From NCBI GenBank assembly GCA_028875185.1, contig JAPPFH010000142.1, forward strand, positions 1-64,000: a stretch of 64,000 bases of DNA, given 5' to 3'. The notes under the pieces are model-generated. The model did not search any database. It had not been told where the DNA came from and was given only the letters and a program-made list of their open reading frames with translations. Shown in pieces: positions 36,482 to 46,115 of the stretch. Within the stretch, counting starts at the first letter, position 1. Each line of letters begins with the position of its first letter. The translations under genes were made by a program, and so were the position numbers. The DNA comes from Chloroflexota bacterium. Lineage in GTDB: Bacteria; Chloroflexota; Anaerolineae; Aggregatilineales; Phototrophicaceae.

Positions 36482-38051
36482 ATAAGTTGGGATAAAATCC
36501 GTACGCGTCATAGCGGAGGCCCTCTACATTAGCGCTGATCGCCCGCAGCCGCGCAAAGTCGCGAATTGGCAGCAGCAGAACTTCATTCATTAACACTGAC
36601 TGGATTTCGTAATATTGGTTCCGCCGGCTTCGCGGATCCTGCTCTTGCGCGGCGCTTAGGAGCCGGGCTTCCAAGGCTGCGTGCTGAGCGCGCGCGTGAG
36701 CGTAAAGCGAATCGTTTAAGAATACGCGGCTAAGGATTACCGGGTCGCGTCCATAAATGCCTGCCGGAAGCAAATCATACGCGCCCGATTGGATTAAGGC
36801 GGCCAACTGAGATTTTCCGGCCGCTGCTTCAACACGAAGGTCTATGCCGATTTGCCGCCATTGTTCCTGTAGCAATGCGGCCACCTCCGGCAGCTGCCCC
36901 CAGGGAGGAACAAGAATCGTCAGCGCTAACGGGGCTCCGAATTTATCGAGGATGCCGTCGTCATCGCCATCGGCATAACCATTTGCCTGCAGGATCGCTT
37001 GCGCCTGCACGAGATCGAATTCAAACTCGCCGACGTAGCCGGTATGCGCGTAGCCCGTGCTCTCCGATAGCGGCGCCCAGGCGACCGGCGAGATGTTGAA
37101 ATACACCTGATCGCTAATTTCTATCCGATTTGTCGCCAGCAGGAGCGCGAGGCGAACATCGCGCTCCGCGATATGAAGCCGGTTCGTATTGAAAATGAAT
37201 TGCACGGCTAAGCCCGGAATATCAGTTGGGCGCAGCATCACCCGGCTATTTCCCCTCAAGACTTGAGCGGCCGCCGGAGAGACATCATCGATCACGTCAA
37301 GAGAATTTCCCACAAGCTCGAGCGGGCTCGCATCGCTGTCGCGAATGATTGAAAACTCAATCCGGTCGATTTCTCCGCCCGCCAGCTGATCATAAACCGA
37401 CGGATCTGTAGCGTATCTTTCAAAACGACGGAGGATTATGCGATCGCCCGGCAAATAATCCGCCACCATAAATGGACCAGTACCGGACTGATGATATTGA
37501 TATCGCAAACCGTCATAACGCATGAGCGCCTCCGGGCTGGCGATGCCGAGATAAGGCTGGGCGAGACCGTCCAGAAGCGCGGCATGCGGCTCAAACAGGC
37601 GGAGCCGTAGCGTAAACTCATCCAGGACTTCGAATTGCCGCAGCGGACCTAACAGCTCTCTCGCCAGCGATTGTCCCATTTCGGGAAGGAATATGCGCTC
37701 GAAATTGCGCGCTACCGACTGCGCAGTAAAGGCGCTGCCATCATGAAACGCCACATCCTGGCGCAGTTGAAAAGTGTATACAAGACCATCTTGCGATACC
37801 TCCCAATGGGTCGCCAAGCCAGGCGACAGTTGTCCGCTGTCCGCGTCTCGATAAACCAGGGTGTCGTAGATTTGGCGGAAGATTACGCCTGCCTCCGGCA
37901 AATCGCTGATGTGCGGGTCCAGTACCGGGATGTCGGCCGATATGGCGTAGCGCAGGCAGCGGCGATCTTCGCCACAGGGAAGCTCTCGCTCAGCCGCGCC
38001 GCAGCCTGCAAGCATAAGCGCGCAAATGAGCGCGCGCAGCAGACGCGCCAT
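36456..38051 (-). CDS. Peptide/oligosaccharide-type ABC transporter substrate-binding lipoprotein
   Basis: 531 residues from the ATG at 38051, which opens a lipoprotein signal (MARLLRALICALMLAGCGAA, Cys17). Family 5 (DppA/OppA-like) solute-binding protein features are DIPVLDPHISDLPEAGVIFR, QIYDTLVYRDADSGQLSPGL and VYTFQLRQDVAFHDGSAFTA. Full length for the family. It should bind a peptide or similar ligand outside the membrane for a permease, but no permease or ATPase genes of this type are in the window. The ligand is unknown. Confidence 0.9.
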   Translation of the reverse strand: MARLLRALICALMLAGCGAAERELPCGEDRRCLRYAISADIPVLDPHISDLPEAGVIFRQIYDTLVYRDADSGQLSPGLATHWEVSQDGLVYTFQLRQDVAFHDGSAFTAQSVARNFERIFLPEMGQSLARELLGPLRQFEVLDEFTLRLRLFEPHAALLDGLAQPYLGIASPEALMRYDGLRYQYHQSGTGPFMVADYLPGDRIILRRFERYATDPSVYDQLAGGEIDRIEFSIIRDSDASPLELVGNSLDVIDDVSPAAAQVLRGNSRVMLRPTDIPGLAVQFIFNTNRLHIAERDVRLALLLATNRIEISDQVYFNISPVAWAPLSESTGYAHTGYVGEFEFDLVQAQAILQANGYADGDDDGILDKFGAPLALTILVPPWGQLPEVAALLQEQWRQIGIDLRVEAAAGKSQLAALIQSGAYDLLPAGIYGRDPVILSRVFLNDSLYAHARAQHAALEARLLSAAQEQDPRSRRNQYYEIQSVLMNEVLLLPIRDFARLRAISANVEGLRYDAYGFYPNLFNVSLSSG

Positions 38052-38266
38052 GAGTTGCCCGCGAATGGCGGCAGCGCTTAAAAGTCCCGCGCCGAGAGCG
38101 AACCCGCCGCCGCTTGCAATGCCCGTTCGCGCGCGCGAGCGGCGGCTGAAATTCGCCGCCCCGTCTTCTACCGCGCCGCCGACTGCCACTTTACAATCCT
38201 GCCAACTTTACGATAGGTTAAATTATAGACGGTCGTTGTTTGGTCTGGGAGAAGAGCCGCCTGCAA

Positions 38267-39166
38267 ATGCTGTCGGAAACGCGACTTCAGCCCGACCCGC
38301 TGCGGGAAGACACATACTCGTTTTTGCCCGTTTGGCGCCGGCTTGGCTTGCAGCTGGTTATTCTGTCGGCCGCCCTGCTCCTAATCGTTCTGCTTGGTGT
38401 ATTTCTGCAGCCGCGCTTGGACGCGCAATTGGGCCGCCTCCTTTCATTGACAACTGCGGCTATGCCGGTTGTTCTATGGCTGTACGCTTCTGTGCTGCCG
38501 GAGTATCGTGTTGCCCGCCCGCGAAGGCGCTTAATCGGCGTGGCGGCTGTTTCCGCATTGACCGCGTCCGCAATCGGATTGCCACTCGTTCAAGAGTTTT
38601 TTCGCGTGCAGGAGTGGCTGCCGCTGCAATCGGTATTCGCGAGAATTCTCGGCTACACGCTAACCGCGGGCGCAGTCGATGCCGGGCTAAAATTTGCCGT
38701 TCTTCGGTACCTGATTTATCCCCAAAGCCTGCGGGTCCGCGGTGACGCCATCGCCTACGCATTTGCCGGCGCCGTGGGCTATAGCGGGTTTATGAACATC
38801 GCGCTGATTTGGCAGCTCGAGCCAACCTGGGACACGGCGGCGATATACCTCTTGGCAAATTTGACGATTCAACTGGCCTCAAGCCTGTTCATCGCACTGG
38901 GCATCGTCGAATCATACTTTTCCGATGCCTACCCGCTCGTATTGCCGATCAATGTCCTGGCGGCAGCTTTGTCAACCGGTCTGATTACAGCGCTGGTCGG
39001 TGGCTTCATGAGCGGCCCCCTGAGCACGGCCGGAAACACCGATCGACCGCTATTCGCTTTCGCTTTGCTGCTGGCCGCGATTATCCTTACATTGGCTGCT
39101 GTGTATTTCCTCTACAGCAACTCGGAACGCCGCGAGCGCGAAGCCTATTCGAGCCAGTGGAATTGA
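38267..39166 (+). CDS. PrsW-like polytopic membrane protein, probably without protease residues
   Basis: 299 residues from an ATG at 38267, with an uncertain start (a TTG at 38240 adds nine). About eight membrane segments. The segment AGAVDAGLKFAVLRYLIYPQ and the following GDAIAYAFAGAVGYSGFMNI have the spacing of PrsW-family motifs. There, EExxK and a later E-N are the usual catalytic residues; here the pair reads D-A and the E-N is M-N. It therefore resembles a PrsW-fold protein that has lost catalysis, or a distant membrane protein. It is followed by two genes in tight spacing (an unknown membrane protein and a trypsin-like protease), which suggests a functional group. Confidence 0.6.
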   Translation: MLSETRLQPDPLREDTYSFLPVWRRLGLQLVILSAALLLIVLLGVFLQPRLDAQLGRLLSLTTAAMPVVLWLYASVLPEYRVARPRRRLIGVAAVSALTASAIGLPLVQEFFRVQEWLPLQSVFARILGYTLTAGAVDAGLKFAVLRYLIYPQSLRVRGDAIAYAFAGAVGYSGFMNIALIWQLEPTWDTAAIYLLANLTIQLASSLFIALGIVESYFSDAYPLVLPINVLAAALSTGLITALVGGFMSGPLSTAGNTDRPLFAFALLLAAIILTLAAVYFLYSNSERREREAYSSQWN

Positions 39167-39167
39167 G

Positions 39168-39767
39168 ATGGAATTCGAAACCGGGCGATCGCCAGCGATT
39201 CAATTGACACCGCGGCAGCGTTGGGCTATCGCCATCACCTACGGTTTGATCGTCCTGGGATTGGCTCTTGGCGTCAATCTGCGCGACGGCTCGCTCAATC
39301 TCGCCAGCGACTACAGAAATCTGGAAGCCGGCATCAGCGCAAAGTATCCGGCGCGCTGGCTGCTCGAAGAATCGGGACCATTCATTTTCCGCGTAAGAGA
39401 CATGGCGTATCGCGGCTTCAATACCCTAATCGAAGTCAGCGCGGCGCCCGTGGGCAGCGATACCACGGAGCGAAATCTTCTCGATCAATTGACATTGCAG
39501 CGTTCCCAAGTCCTGATCGATTACAGCGTTCTTGGCTATGAGGACTATCGCCTGGCGGACGGCAGCGCGGCAATCTCAATGTCCTATTCCTTCGTATCGC
39601 GCGATAGCAACCCCTTCCTCGAAGGCGTATCGTCGATTGTCTATGGCTTGGATATTCTAACCATTAGGCGCGGCCAAGCGCTTATTGTCGCTTTTCGCGC
39701 TGATGCTGCGATCTACTTGCGTGAACTGGACACGCTGCGATGGTTCGTTCAAAATCTCGAATTCTGA
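39168..39767 (+). CDS. Single-pass membrane protein, function unknown
   Basis: A 199-residue protein. One membrane segment lies near residues 17-37 (RWAIAITYGLIVLGLALGVN), and a mostly beta-strand external domain spans residues 45-199, similar in outline to PsbP/DUF1795-type folds (SAKYPARWLLEESGPFIFRV, ADGSAAISMSYSFVSRD). No catalytic motif. The ATG is one base after the TGA of the PrsW-like gene, and the product may work with it and the downstream protease. Confidence 0.65.
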   Translation: MEFETGRSPAIQLTPRQRWAIAITYGLIVLGLALGVNLRDGSLNLASDYRNLEAGISAKYPARWLLEESGPFIFRVRDMAYRGFNTLIEVSAAPVGSDTTERNLLDQLTLQRSQVLIDYSVLGYEDYRLADGSAAISMSYSFVSRDSNPFLEGVSSIVYGLDILTIRRGQALIVAFRADAAIYLRELDTLRWFVQNLEF

Positions 39768-39785
39768 TTGCCTGTTGGAACTGCC

Positions 39786-41990
39786 ATGAAAAACCTCCGC
39801 CTCAGCGCGCTACTGCTCATCCTGTTTGTGTCGGTCACTGTGTGGCCGCAGGGCGCCGTCACGCTCGACGCCGACCGGATCAAAAGGGCGACAGTCTTCA
39901 TCTATCAAGCCAGGAGCGTCAACAATGATCTCGTCATCAAATGCGTGAGCAGCGGCACGCTTATAAGCGCGGACGGCTTAATCATCACCAACGCCCACAG
40001 CGTCTTGCCCAGCCAACAATGTGATGGTGATCAACTTATCATTTCGCTCAATGTGGATTTGTCTGAGCCGCCCATACCAAAATACCGAGCGCGGATTTCC
40101 AGCGCCGACGACGGCTTGGACATCGCGATCCTACGCATAACGCGCGAGCTGGACGGCCGGCTTATCGCCAGCGGCGAGTTGCCGATCCTGCCCTTCGCCG
40201 ATATTGGCAACTCGGATGTTGTCGCCATTGACCACAATCTGATCGCGGCCGGATTTCCCGACTTGGGCAACCAGGCAGCCGCCATAACCCGCGGTACGGT
40301 TACAGCCTTCATAAGCGAGCCAAGCGGACCCGGTCCCGCCTGGTTTAAGACGCGCGCCGAGATTCCAGGCACGATGTCAGGCGGCGGCGCCTACAATAGC
40401 GCCGGCCAGCTCATTGGCATACCGACCAACGCGCCCGCGGGCCGTTCAGCCGCCGCCAGCTGCCGCTATATTGCCGACACCAATCGCGATGGCTTGGTAA
40501 ATTCCAGCGACAATTGCGTTCCAACCGGTGACTTTGTCAGCACGATCAGACCAATCAACCATGCGCGCAGTCTGATTCGCGGCGCCAGGAACAATCTGAG
40601 CGCACAGATAATCAGCGCGCCTGCGGAAATGCCGCCCCCCTTGAACCCGCCGCGCGCGTCCCGATTGTTTTTCGCGCCATCCGTCAGTGATGGATCGCCG
40701 TCCACCGTCGTGGGATCAATGCCGAGTAATACCAAAAGCCTGTTTTTCTTTTTTGACTACGACAATATGACTGCGGAGACGGTATATGAATTGCGTGTAT
40801 CGCGCGACGGCATCCCGGATCCGACTTTCAGTCTGCCCCCGGTGCGCTGGAGCGGCCGCGAGAACGGGCTGTGGTACATCGGAAGCCGCGAACAAGCTTG
40901 GGCCAACGGCGCCTACGAGTTTACCCTCCTTTTCAACGGCACATCTGTCGGCAGCCGGCGCATCATCGTAGGCGGTGGCGCGGACAACAGTTCCCAATTC
41001 AGCGACATCGTCTTCGGTACCCTTGACCAAAGCGGCTCCTTGGTCGGCAACGGTTCAATTCTGCCCTTGGGTGATATCGCGTCGGCTCGATTTTTATTCG
41101 CCAACATGCGGAACGGCTTGCCCTGGTCAGCTATTTGGTATTTTGGCGCGGTCGAAGTCGCGCGGTCGGCGGACCTCTGGTCCGACGGCAGCCATGGCGC
41201 CAAGGTGATACGAGTCGCTCCAAACGGCGGCTTGCTGCCCGGAAGTTATCGCCTCGAGCTCTACGTCGACGGCGCGCTCTCGGCTACATCGGACTTTTTC
41301 GTCTCCGGCACGCCCGCCGGTCCCCTGCCCGAGATCTTCACGCGCCTGCGTCATACGACAGCCGATACACCAGCCGCGGCTCGCAATGCGCCCGCTCTGT
41401 CCAGCTTTCCAACGTCAATTCCCACACTCTACGCGCTGTTTGATTGGCATCAGTTGGCGGCGGGCACACCCTGGACCCTGCGCTGGCTGGTAGATGACCA
41501 GGTCTTTTTCGACTCCACCAATCCTTGGCATACGATCGAATCAGGCGCCGACTTCACCGTTTCGCTCGCGAACCCGCCGGACGGCAGCTACAAGCTCCAA
41601 CTGCTGGTGAACCGCCTAAAGCTGATCGAACAGGAAGTGACCATTGGCATTGGCCAACTGCCAATCGACCGGCTGGCGCGCTTTGAAGGCACTATCCTCT
41701 CCGGCAGGGTGTTCGACGCCGCGGCCGGCATCGGCATGCCCAGCATCACCATTGTATTAATCAGCGCGGATTTTACCGCCAGCGAATTCGAATGGAGAGA
41801 AGATCAGATTTTTGCGCTGGCCACGACTGATCGCAATGGCAACTTTCAATTTGCGCGCCCCTTGGCCTTTGACACCTTTTACAGCGTCGTCATCGAGGCT
41901 GATGGCTTCATCCCGCATGCCGCGGACGAGTTTTGGTTCTCCGCCGATCAACCCTATGCCGATATTGAGATAGCCATGGTGCGCGGTTGA
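39786..41990 (+). CDS. Secreted trypsin-like (S1C-type) serine protease with beta-domains
   Basis: 734 residues from the ATG at 39786 (signal peptide MKNLRLSALLLILFVSVTVW), with GGAA about six bases upstream. The catalytic triad looks complete: His in GLIITNAHSVL, Asp in DGLDIAILRI, Ser in IPGTMSGGGAYNSAGQLIG. A calcium-loop-like DTNRDGLVNSSDNC appears at about residue 235. The C-terminal two thirds are beta-rich, with repeated strands such as YELRVSRDGIPDPTFSLPP and YRLELYVDGALSATSDFFV, ending in a carboxypeptidase-regulatory-like domain (SGRVFDAAAGIGMPSITIVL). Probably an exported protease with substrate- or surface-binding domains; neighbours suggest an envelope stress role but no substrate is known. 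Confidence 0.88.
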   Translation: MKNLRLSALLLILFVSVTVWPQGAVTLDADRIKRATVFIYQARSVNNDLVIKCVSSGTLISADGLIITNAHSVLPSQQCDGDQLIISLNVDLSEPPIPKYRARISSADDGLDIAILRITRELDGRLIASGELPILPFADIGNSDVVAIDHNLIAAGFPDLGNQAAAITRGTVTAFISEPSGPGPAWFKTRAEIPGTMSGGGAYNSAGQLIGIPTNAPAGRSAAASCRYIADTNRDGLVNSSDNCVPTGDFVSTIRPINHARSLIRGARNNLSAQIISAPAEMPPPLNPPRASRLFFAPSVSDGSPSTVVGSMPSNTKSLFFFFDYDNMTAETVYELRVSRDGIPDPTFSLPPVRWSGRENGLWYIGSREQAWANGAYEFTLLFNGTSVGSRRIIVGGGADNSSQFSDIVFGTLDQSGSLVGNGSILPLGDIASARFLFANMRNGLPWSAIWYFGAVEVARSADLWSDGSHGAKVIRVAPNGGLLPGSYRLELYVDGALSATSDFFVSGTPAGPLPEIFTRLRHTTADTPAAARNAPALSSFPTSIPTLYALFDWHQLAAGTPWTLRWLVDDQVFFDSTNPWHTIESGADFTVSLANPPDGSYKLQLLVNRLKLIEQEVTIGIGQLPIDRLARFEGTILSGRVFDAAAGIGMPSITIVLISADFTASEFEWREDQIFALATTDRNGNFQFARPLAFDTFYSVVIEADGFIPHAADEFWFSADQPYADIEIAMVRG

Positions 41991-42784
41991 AGCCAGCGCC
42001 GAAGTCACGCTTGGATCTCCTGCTCGTTAGCCGAAAGCTGGCGCCCAGCCGCAGCAAAGCAGCGGCGATGATTATGGCTGGCGAAGTTAGCGCGGACGCC
42101 AAGCTCGTGGACAAACCGGGCACATACGTCCGTGCCGACGCAAACATCGCGCTCAAGCAAAAGCCGCGCTACGTCAGCCGTGGCGGGCTCAAACTGGAAG
42201 CCGCATTAGAAACCTTCGCCATTGAGCCGGCAGCCAGGATTTGCGCCGACATCGGCGCGAGCGCCGGCGGGTTTACCGACTGCCTCCTGCAACATGGCGC
42301 GGCGAAAGTCTACGCCATTGACGTCGGCGCCGGCCTGCTCGATTACCGCCTAAGAATCGACAGCCGCGTCAAACTTATGGAGAACACCAATGCGCGCTAC
42401 CTTCAATCCCTTGGCGAAGCCGCAAACCTTGTCGTGATTGACGTCTCCTTTATCTCGCTCCGTCTGATACTGCCAGCCGCATTGCGCCTGCTTGAACCCC
42501 ACGGCGATATCATCGCGCTGGTAAAACCCCAATTTGAAGCGGGCCGCTCTGAAGTTGGCAAGGGCGGCATCATTCGCGATGCGACGATCCATCGGCGCGT
42601 TCTGCGCGATATCGCCGCGTTTGCCGAGTCGCTTCGCCTTAACCCGCTGGATGTGACGCGATCGCCCATCACCGGCGCCAAAGGCAACGTCGAATTTCTA
42701 ATCTGGCTGCGGGTCGCCGGCGCGGCGGAGCCCCGGCGCGCGCTTCAAGACAAAATCGATGCGCTGACTTCCGCTGGTCCATAG
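41987..42784 (+). CDS. tlyA: TlyA-family rRNA 2'-O-methyltransferase
   Basis: 265 residues from a TTG start that overlaps the protease stop by four bases (TTGA). The N-terminal S4 RNA-binding domain (SRLDLLLVSRKLAPSRSKAA) is followed by an FtsJ-like methyltransferase domain: CADIGASAGGFTDCLLQHGA for SAM binding, DVSFISLRLIL and LVKPQFEAGRSEVGKGGI with the catalytic Lys. TlyA enzymes methylate the 2'-OH of cytidines in 16S and/or 23S rRNA. Normal length. Co-translation with the protease gene is likely, though a functional link is not obvious. Confidence 0.93.
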   Translation: MKPAPKSRLDLLLVSRKLAPSRSKAAAMIMAGEVSADAKLVDKPGTYVRADANIALKQKPRYVSRGGLKLEAALETFAIEPAARICADIGASAGGFTDCLLQHGAAKVYAIDVGAGLLDYRLRIDSRVKLMENTNARYLQSLGEAANLVVIDVSFISLRLILPAALRLLEPHGDIIALVKPQFEAGRSEVGKGGIIRDATIHRRVLRDIAAFAESLRLNPLDVTRSPITGAKGNVEFLIWLRVAGAAEPRRALQDKIDALTSAGP

Positions 42785-42851
42785 CCTGCCCTACCCCTTA
42801 TTCCGCTAATCATTCATAATTGGATCGTTGCTAAACGACCAATGGCGCGCA

Positions 42852-44651
42852 ATGAAAACTGAGCGCATCCGCAACTTCTGCATCATCGCCCACGTTGATC
42901 ACGGCAAGAGTACGCTCGCCGATCGTCTGATGGAGCTGACAAATACCGTCAGCAAGCGCGATATGCAGGAGCAGCTGCTGGACAGCATGGCTTTGGAGCG
43001 CGAGCGCGGCGTGACCATAAAGGCATCGGCTGTGCGCATGCGCTATAAGGCGCACGATGGCGAAAACTATATTATCAATTTGATTGACACGCCGGGCCAC
43101 GTTGATTTCACCTACGAAGTCAGCCGCGCGCTGCAAGCCTGCGAAGGCGCCCTGCTAATCGTCGACGCCAGCCAAGGCATTGAAGCGCAGACCCTTTCAA
43201 ACGTTTATCTCGCGCTTGAGCAGGACCTCGAGATACTGCCGGTCATCAACAAGATCGATCTGCCCGCGTCACAACCCGATGAAGTCGCCAAAGATGTGCA
43301 GGACCTGCTCGGAACGCCGGCTGAAGACATGCCGCGGATATCAGCCAAGAACGGCATTGGCATCGTAGACGTCCTGGAAAACATCATAGCGCAGGTGCCG
43401 CCGCCAACGACCAGTCAGGCGGGTGTTCCACGGGCGCTCGTTTTCGACTCTCACTATGACGCATATAAAGGCGTTATCGCCTACGTGCGCGTGGTCGACG
43501 GCGCCATCAGGCTTCGCGACACGCTTAAGCTATTCGCTACCGGCGCCCGCTTCGAACCAGTTGAAATCGGCGTCTTTGATCCCCTTATGCGCGCCACTAG
43601 CGAGTTGGACGCTGGCGAAGTCGGCTATATCGCGACGGGCCTAAAGTCAGTGCAAGAATGCCGCGTCGGCGATACGATTACGCTGGCAGCTAAGGGTGCC
43701 GAGCGCGCGCTGCCCGGTTACGAACAGGTCAAGCCAATGGTCTTCGCCGGCATTTACCCGACCAACAACGAAGACTATGCCGACCTGCGAGACGCGCTCG
43801 AAAAGCTTCAACTCAATGACGCCTCGCTGGTTTATCAGCCGGAAACCTCTCAGGCGCTTAACTTTGGCTTCCGCGTCGGTTTTCTCGGGCTATTTCACAT
43901 GGAGATCATCCAGGAGCGGCTTGAACGCGAATACGACCTGGATATTCTGGCGACCGCTCCCAGTGTTGAATTCCGCGTCTTGGGGCACGATGGCAATGTT
44001 ACAGCGATAGACAGCCCGGCGCTGCTGCCCGAAGAGAACACCATCAGCGAAATTCACGAGCCCTGGATGAAAATTCAAATCTATGCGCCGCAAACCTATA
44101 TCGGTTCCATCATGGACCTGGTCATCAATAAGCGCGGCGTTTACGAAACGACCGAATACCTCGATGTCAACCGCGTTATTCTGCACTTTGAAATCCCGCT
44201 ATCGGAAATCATCATCGACTTCTACGACCGCCTCAAAAGCGTGACTCAAGGTTATGCCAGCCTCGATTACCAGTTCCACCAGTATCGCGCTGGCGACCTC
44301 GTCAAAGTTGAAGTGCTCGTCAATGAGGACCCGGTTGACGCGCTGGCGATGATCTGCCATCGCGACGACGCCTATCACCGGGGCCAGCGCCTGGTGAGCC
44401 GCTTAAAAGCATTAATCCCACGGCAGATGTTCACCGTGCCGGTGCAAGCCGCGATCGGCAAGCGCGTCATTTCGCGCGCCAATGTCAGAGCCTTGCGTAA
44501 AGATGTCTTGGCCAAATGCTATGGCGGCGATGTGACGCGCAAGAGGAAACTGCTGGAGAAACAGAAGAAGGGCAAGAAGCGCATGAAAATGATCGGCTCG
44601 GTGGAAGTGCCGCAAGAAGCCTTCATGGCGCTGCTAAGCCTGGATGACTGA
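42852..44651 (+). CDS. lepA: Elongation factor 4
   Basis: 599 residues from the ATG at 42852 (MKTERIRNFCIIAHVDHG); a TTG at 42828 is an unlikely extension. G1 is AHVDHGKST, G3 DTPGHVDF, G4 NKID. The LepA C-terminal domain, basic and unique to the family, is intact (KALIPRQMFTVPVQAAIG, KDVLAKCYGGDVTRKRKLLE, QKKGKKRM). It is a ribosome-bound GTPase of translation elongation or initiation quality control. No clear ribosome binding site precedes the ATG. Confidence 0.97.
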   Translation: MKTERIRNFCIIAHVDHGKSTLADRLMELTNTVSKRDMQEQLLDSMALERERGVTIKASAVRMRYKAHDGENYIINLIDTPGHVDFTYEVSRALQACEGALLIVDASQGIEAQTLSNVYLALEQDLEILPVINKIDLPASQPDEVAKDVQDLLGTPAEDMPRISAKNGIGIVDVLENIIAQVPPPTTSQAGVPRALVFDSHYDAYKGVIAYVRVVDGAIRLRDTLKLFATGARFEPVEIGVFDPLMRATSELDAGEVGYIATGLKSVQECRVGDTITLAAKGAERALPGYEQVKPMVFAGIYPTNNEDYADLRDALEKLQLNDASLVYQPETSQALNFGFRVGFLGLFHMEIIQERLEREYDLDILATAPSVEFRVLGHDGNVTAIDSPALLPEENTISEIHEPWMKIQIYAPQTYIGSIMDLVINKRGVYETTEYLDVNRVILHFEIPLSEIIIDFYDRLKSVTQGYASLDYQFHQYRAGDLVKVEVLVNEDPVDALAMICHRDDAYHRGQRLVSRLKALIPRQMFTVPVQAAIGKRVISRANVRALRKDVLAKCYGGDVTRKRKLLEKQKKGKKRMKMIGSVEVPQEAFMALLSLDD

Positions 44652-44677
44652 GGCCCAGCCATTGGGCGGGGACGTAT

Positions 44678-45901
44678 TCAGCCCTGCTCTTCCTTTAACA
44701 TCCGCCACAAGCTCGAAAGCCCCCAGCGCGATATCCACTCGCGCGCCAGCTGCGAGCGCGTGCCGAAGCCATATCCTCGGTAACGGCTCTCCGCCGCCGT
44801 TGAAATCGCGACCGCGCTGCCCTGCTCGTTATCAGCGTTTTCATCAAGATCCGGATAGCTGAGCACGACGATGCTGGCGTCGACCGCTTCGCGCAGGCGA
44901 ATGCGAGCGGCAATATCGCTTGCGAATTCAGTAAGCGATACATCCGCCGGGTTGACCGCATACTGCTTGAAGACTTGAATCGGGTCGTCGTAGATCCTGG
45001 TTCGCAGCGCATCCGTGTCTTCATTCCAGGCGCTGCTTATCACACCGGGCAAACCCGCCTCGGTAACATGCAGCGTCAATCCGTTTTGCCGCAAATGCGC
45101 CCAAACGACTTCTTCCAGCGTCGCCTCATCGACGCCGAAGACATCATCGCCGATCCGCTCCTCAAGGCGCGCTTGCATCGCGTCGAGCATTTGCACTGCG
45201 CTTGGCGTATCCTCAGCTTTGGCGGTGATCCGCACATCGACCGCGCCATGATGCGCCGCCAAACCGACGCTCGGATTGCGCTCGCTCAAAATATCTTTGC
45301 CTATCTTGTCGTCGAGCGAGCTTTCGCCTATGCCGGCCGTTCGCAGCGTACGCGCGACGATTACACCCAATTCGTACTTCCGCAGCAGAAGCGGCATCAC
45401 AGATTCAGTCACTAGATACTTCATCTCGCGCGGGACGCCGGGAAGACTAATGACCATGCCCCGTTCTGATTCCACCAGAAAAGCGGGCGCCGTACCGACC
45501 GGATTTTCAATCAGAGTCGCGCGTTCGGGCAGATAGGCTTGCTGGCGGTTGTTGGCTGTCATCTCGACGCCGAAGCCGCGAAAGCGCTCTTCAATTGCCC
45601 GATACAGCGACTCGTGATAAAGCAAGGGCCGCCCTGCGACATCCGCAACCGCCTGGCGCGTCATGTCGTCAACGGTAGGACCTAAACCCCCGGTTGTGAT
45701 AACGATTTCGGCTCGATCCAAAGCCGCCGAAATCGCATCGGCGATGCGCGTCAGATTGTCGCCAACGGTCGTCATGAAAAAGACGTTGACGCCGATATCG
45801 CGCAGTTGCCGCGCCAAATAGACAGAATTGGTATCGGTTATCTCCCCCAATAAGATTTCTGTGCCGATTGCGATGATTTCCGCATTTGGATTGTCGGGCA
45901 T
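44678..45901 (-). CDS. cinA: CinA family protein with altered C-terminal domain
   Basis: 407 residues from the ATG at 45901, with CAGGAG and seven-base spacing before it; the open frame to 45976 is not needed. The N-terminal molybdopterin-binding-like domain is well conserved (EIIAIGTEILLGEITDTNS, TTGGLGPTVDDMTRQAVA, LPGVPREMKYL). The middle domain is present. The C-terminal domain should carry the amidohydrolase motif (AESCTGG-like) but reads TEAGLPGVISSAW, so nicotinamide mononucleotide deamidase activity is doubtful while the ADP-ribose pyrophosphatase-type activity may remain. Convergent with lepA, 26 bases apart. Confidence 0.9.
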   Translation of the reverse strand: MPDNPNAEIIAIGTEILLGEITDTNSVYLARQLRDIGVNVFFMTTVGDNLTRIADAISAALDRAEIVITTGGLGPTVDDMTRQAVADVAGRPLLYHESLYRAIEERFRGFGVEMTANNRQQAYLPERATLIENPVGTAPAFLVESERGMVISLPGVPREMKYLVTESVMPLLLRKYELGVIVARTLRTAGIGESSLDDKIGKDILSERNPSVGLAAHHGAVDVRITAKAEDTPSAVQMLDAMQARLEERIGDDVFGVDEATLEEVVWAHLRQNGLTLHVTEAGLPGVISSAWNEDTDALRTRIYDDPIQVFKQYAVNPADVSLTEFASDIAARIRLREAVDASIVVLSYPDLDENADNEQGSAVAISTAAESRYRGYGFGTRSQLAREWISRWGLSSLWRMLKEEQG

Positions 45902-45951
45902 GTTCGCTCCTGCCGGCGCTTGATTTTGGACTGATTTTACATCAATGGAAG

Positions 45952-46115
45952 TGTATCCTTTTCGGTTGAAACACAAAAAGCTTTACCACCGAGGACACCG
46001 AGAAAAGCGAGAGCGCCGAGAATTGTCTGCGAAATATGCCATTTTCATTGTGTCCTTTGCGTCTTTGTGGTGAAGTTGAATTTGGCTCATTTGAATTTCA
46101 ACCGAATTCGATACA
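45952..46115. repeat. MITE-like element with 20-bp inverted ends
   Basis: Left end at 45952-45971 and right end at 46096-46115 are inverted repeats matching at 17 of 20 positions; the inner 11 bases (TTCGGTTGAAA) match perfectly. Inside lie two inverted arms of the type ACCACnnAGnAC (45985-46010 and 46043-46073, reversed). A 13-base direct repeat (ACATCAATKGAAG, 12 of 13) abuts the left end (45939-45951) and lies five bases beyond the right end (46121-46133). No coding capacity. It looks like a miniature mobile element or large hairpin; proof needs other copies. Confidence 0.55.
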
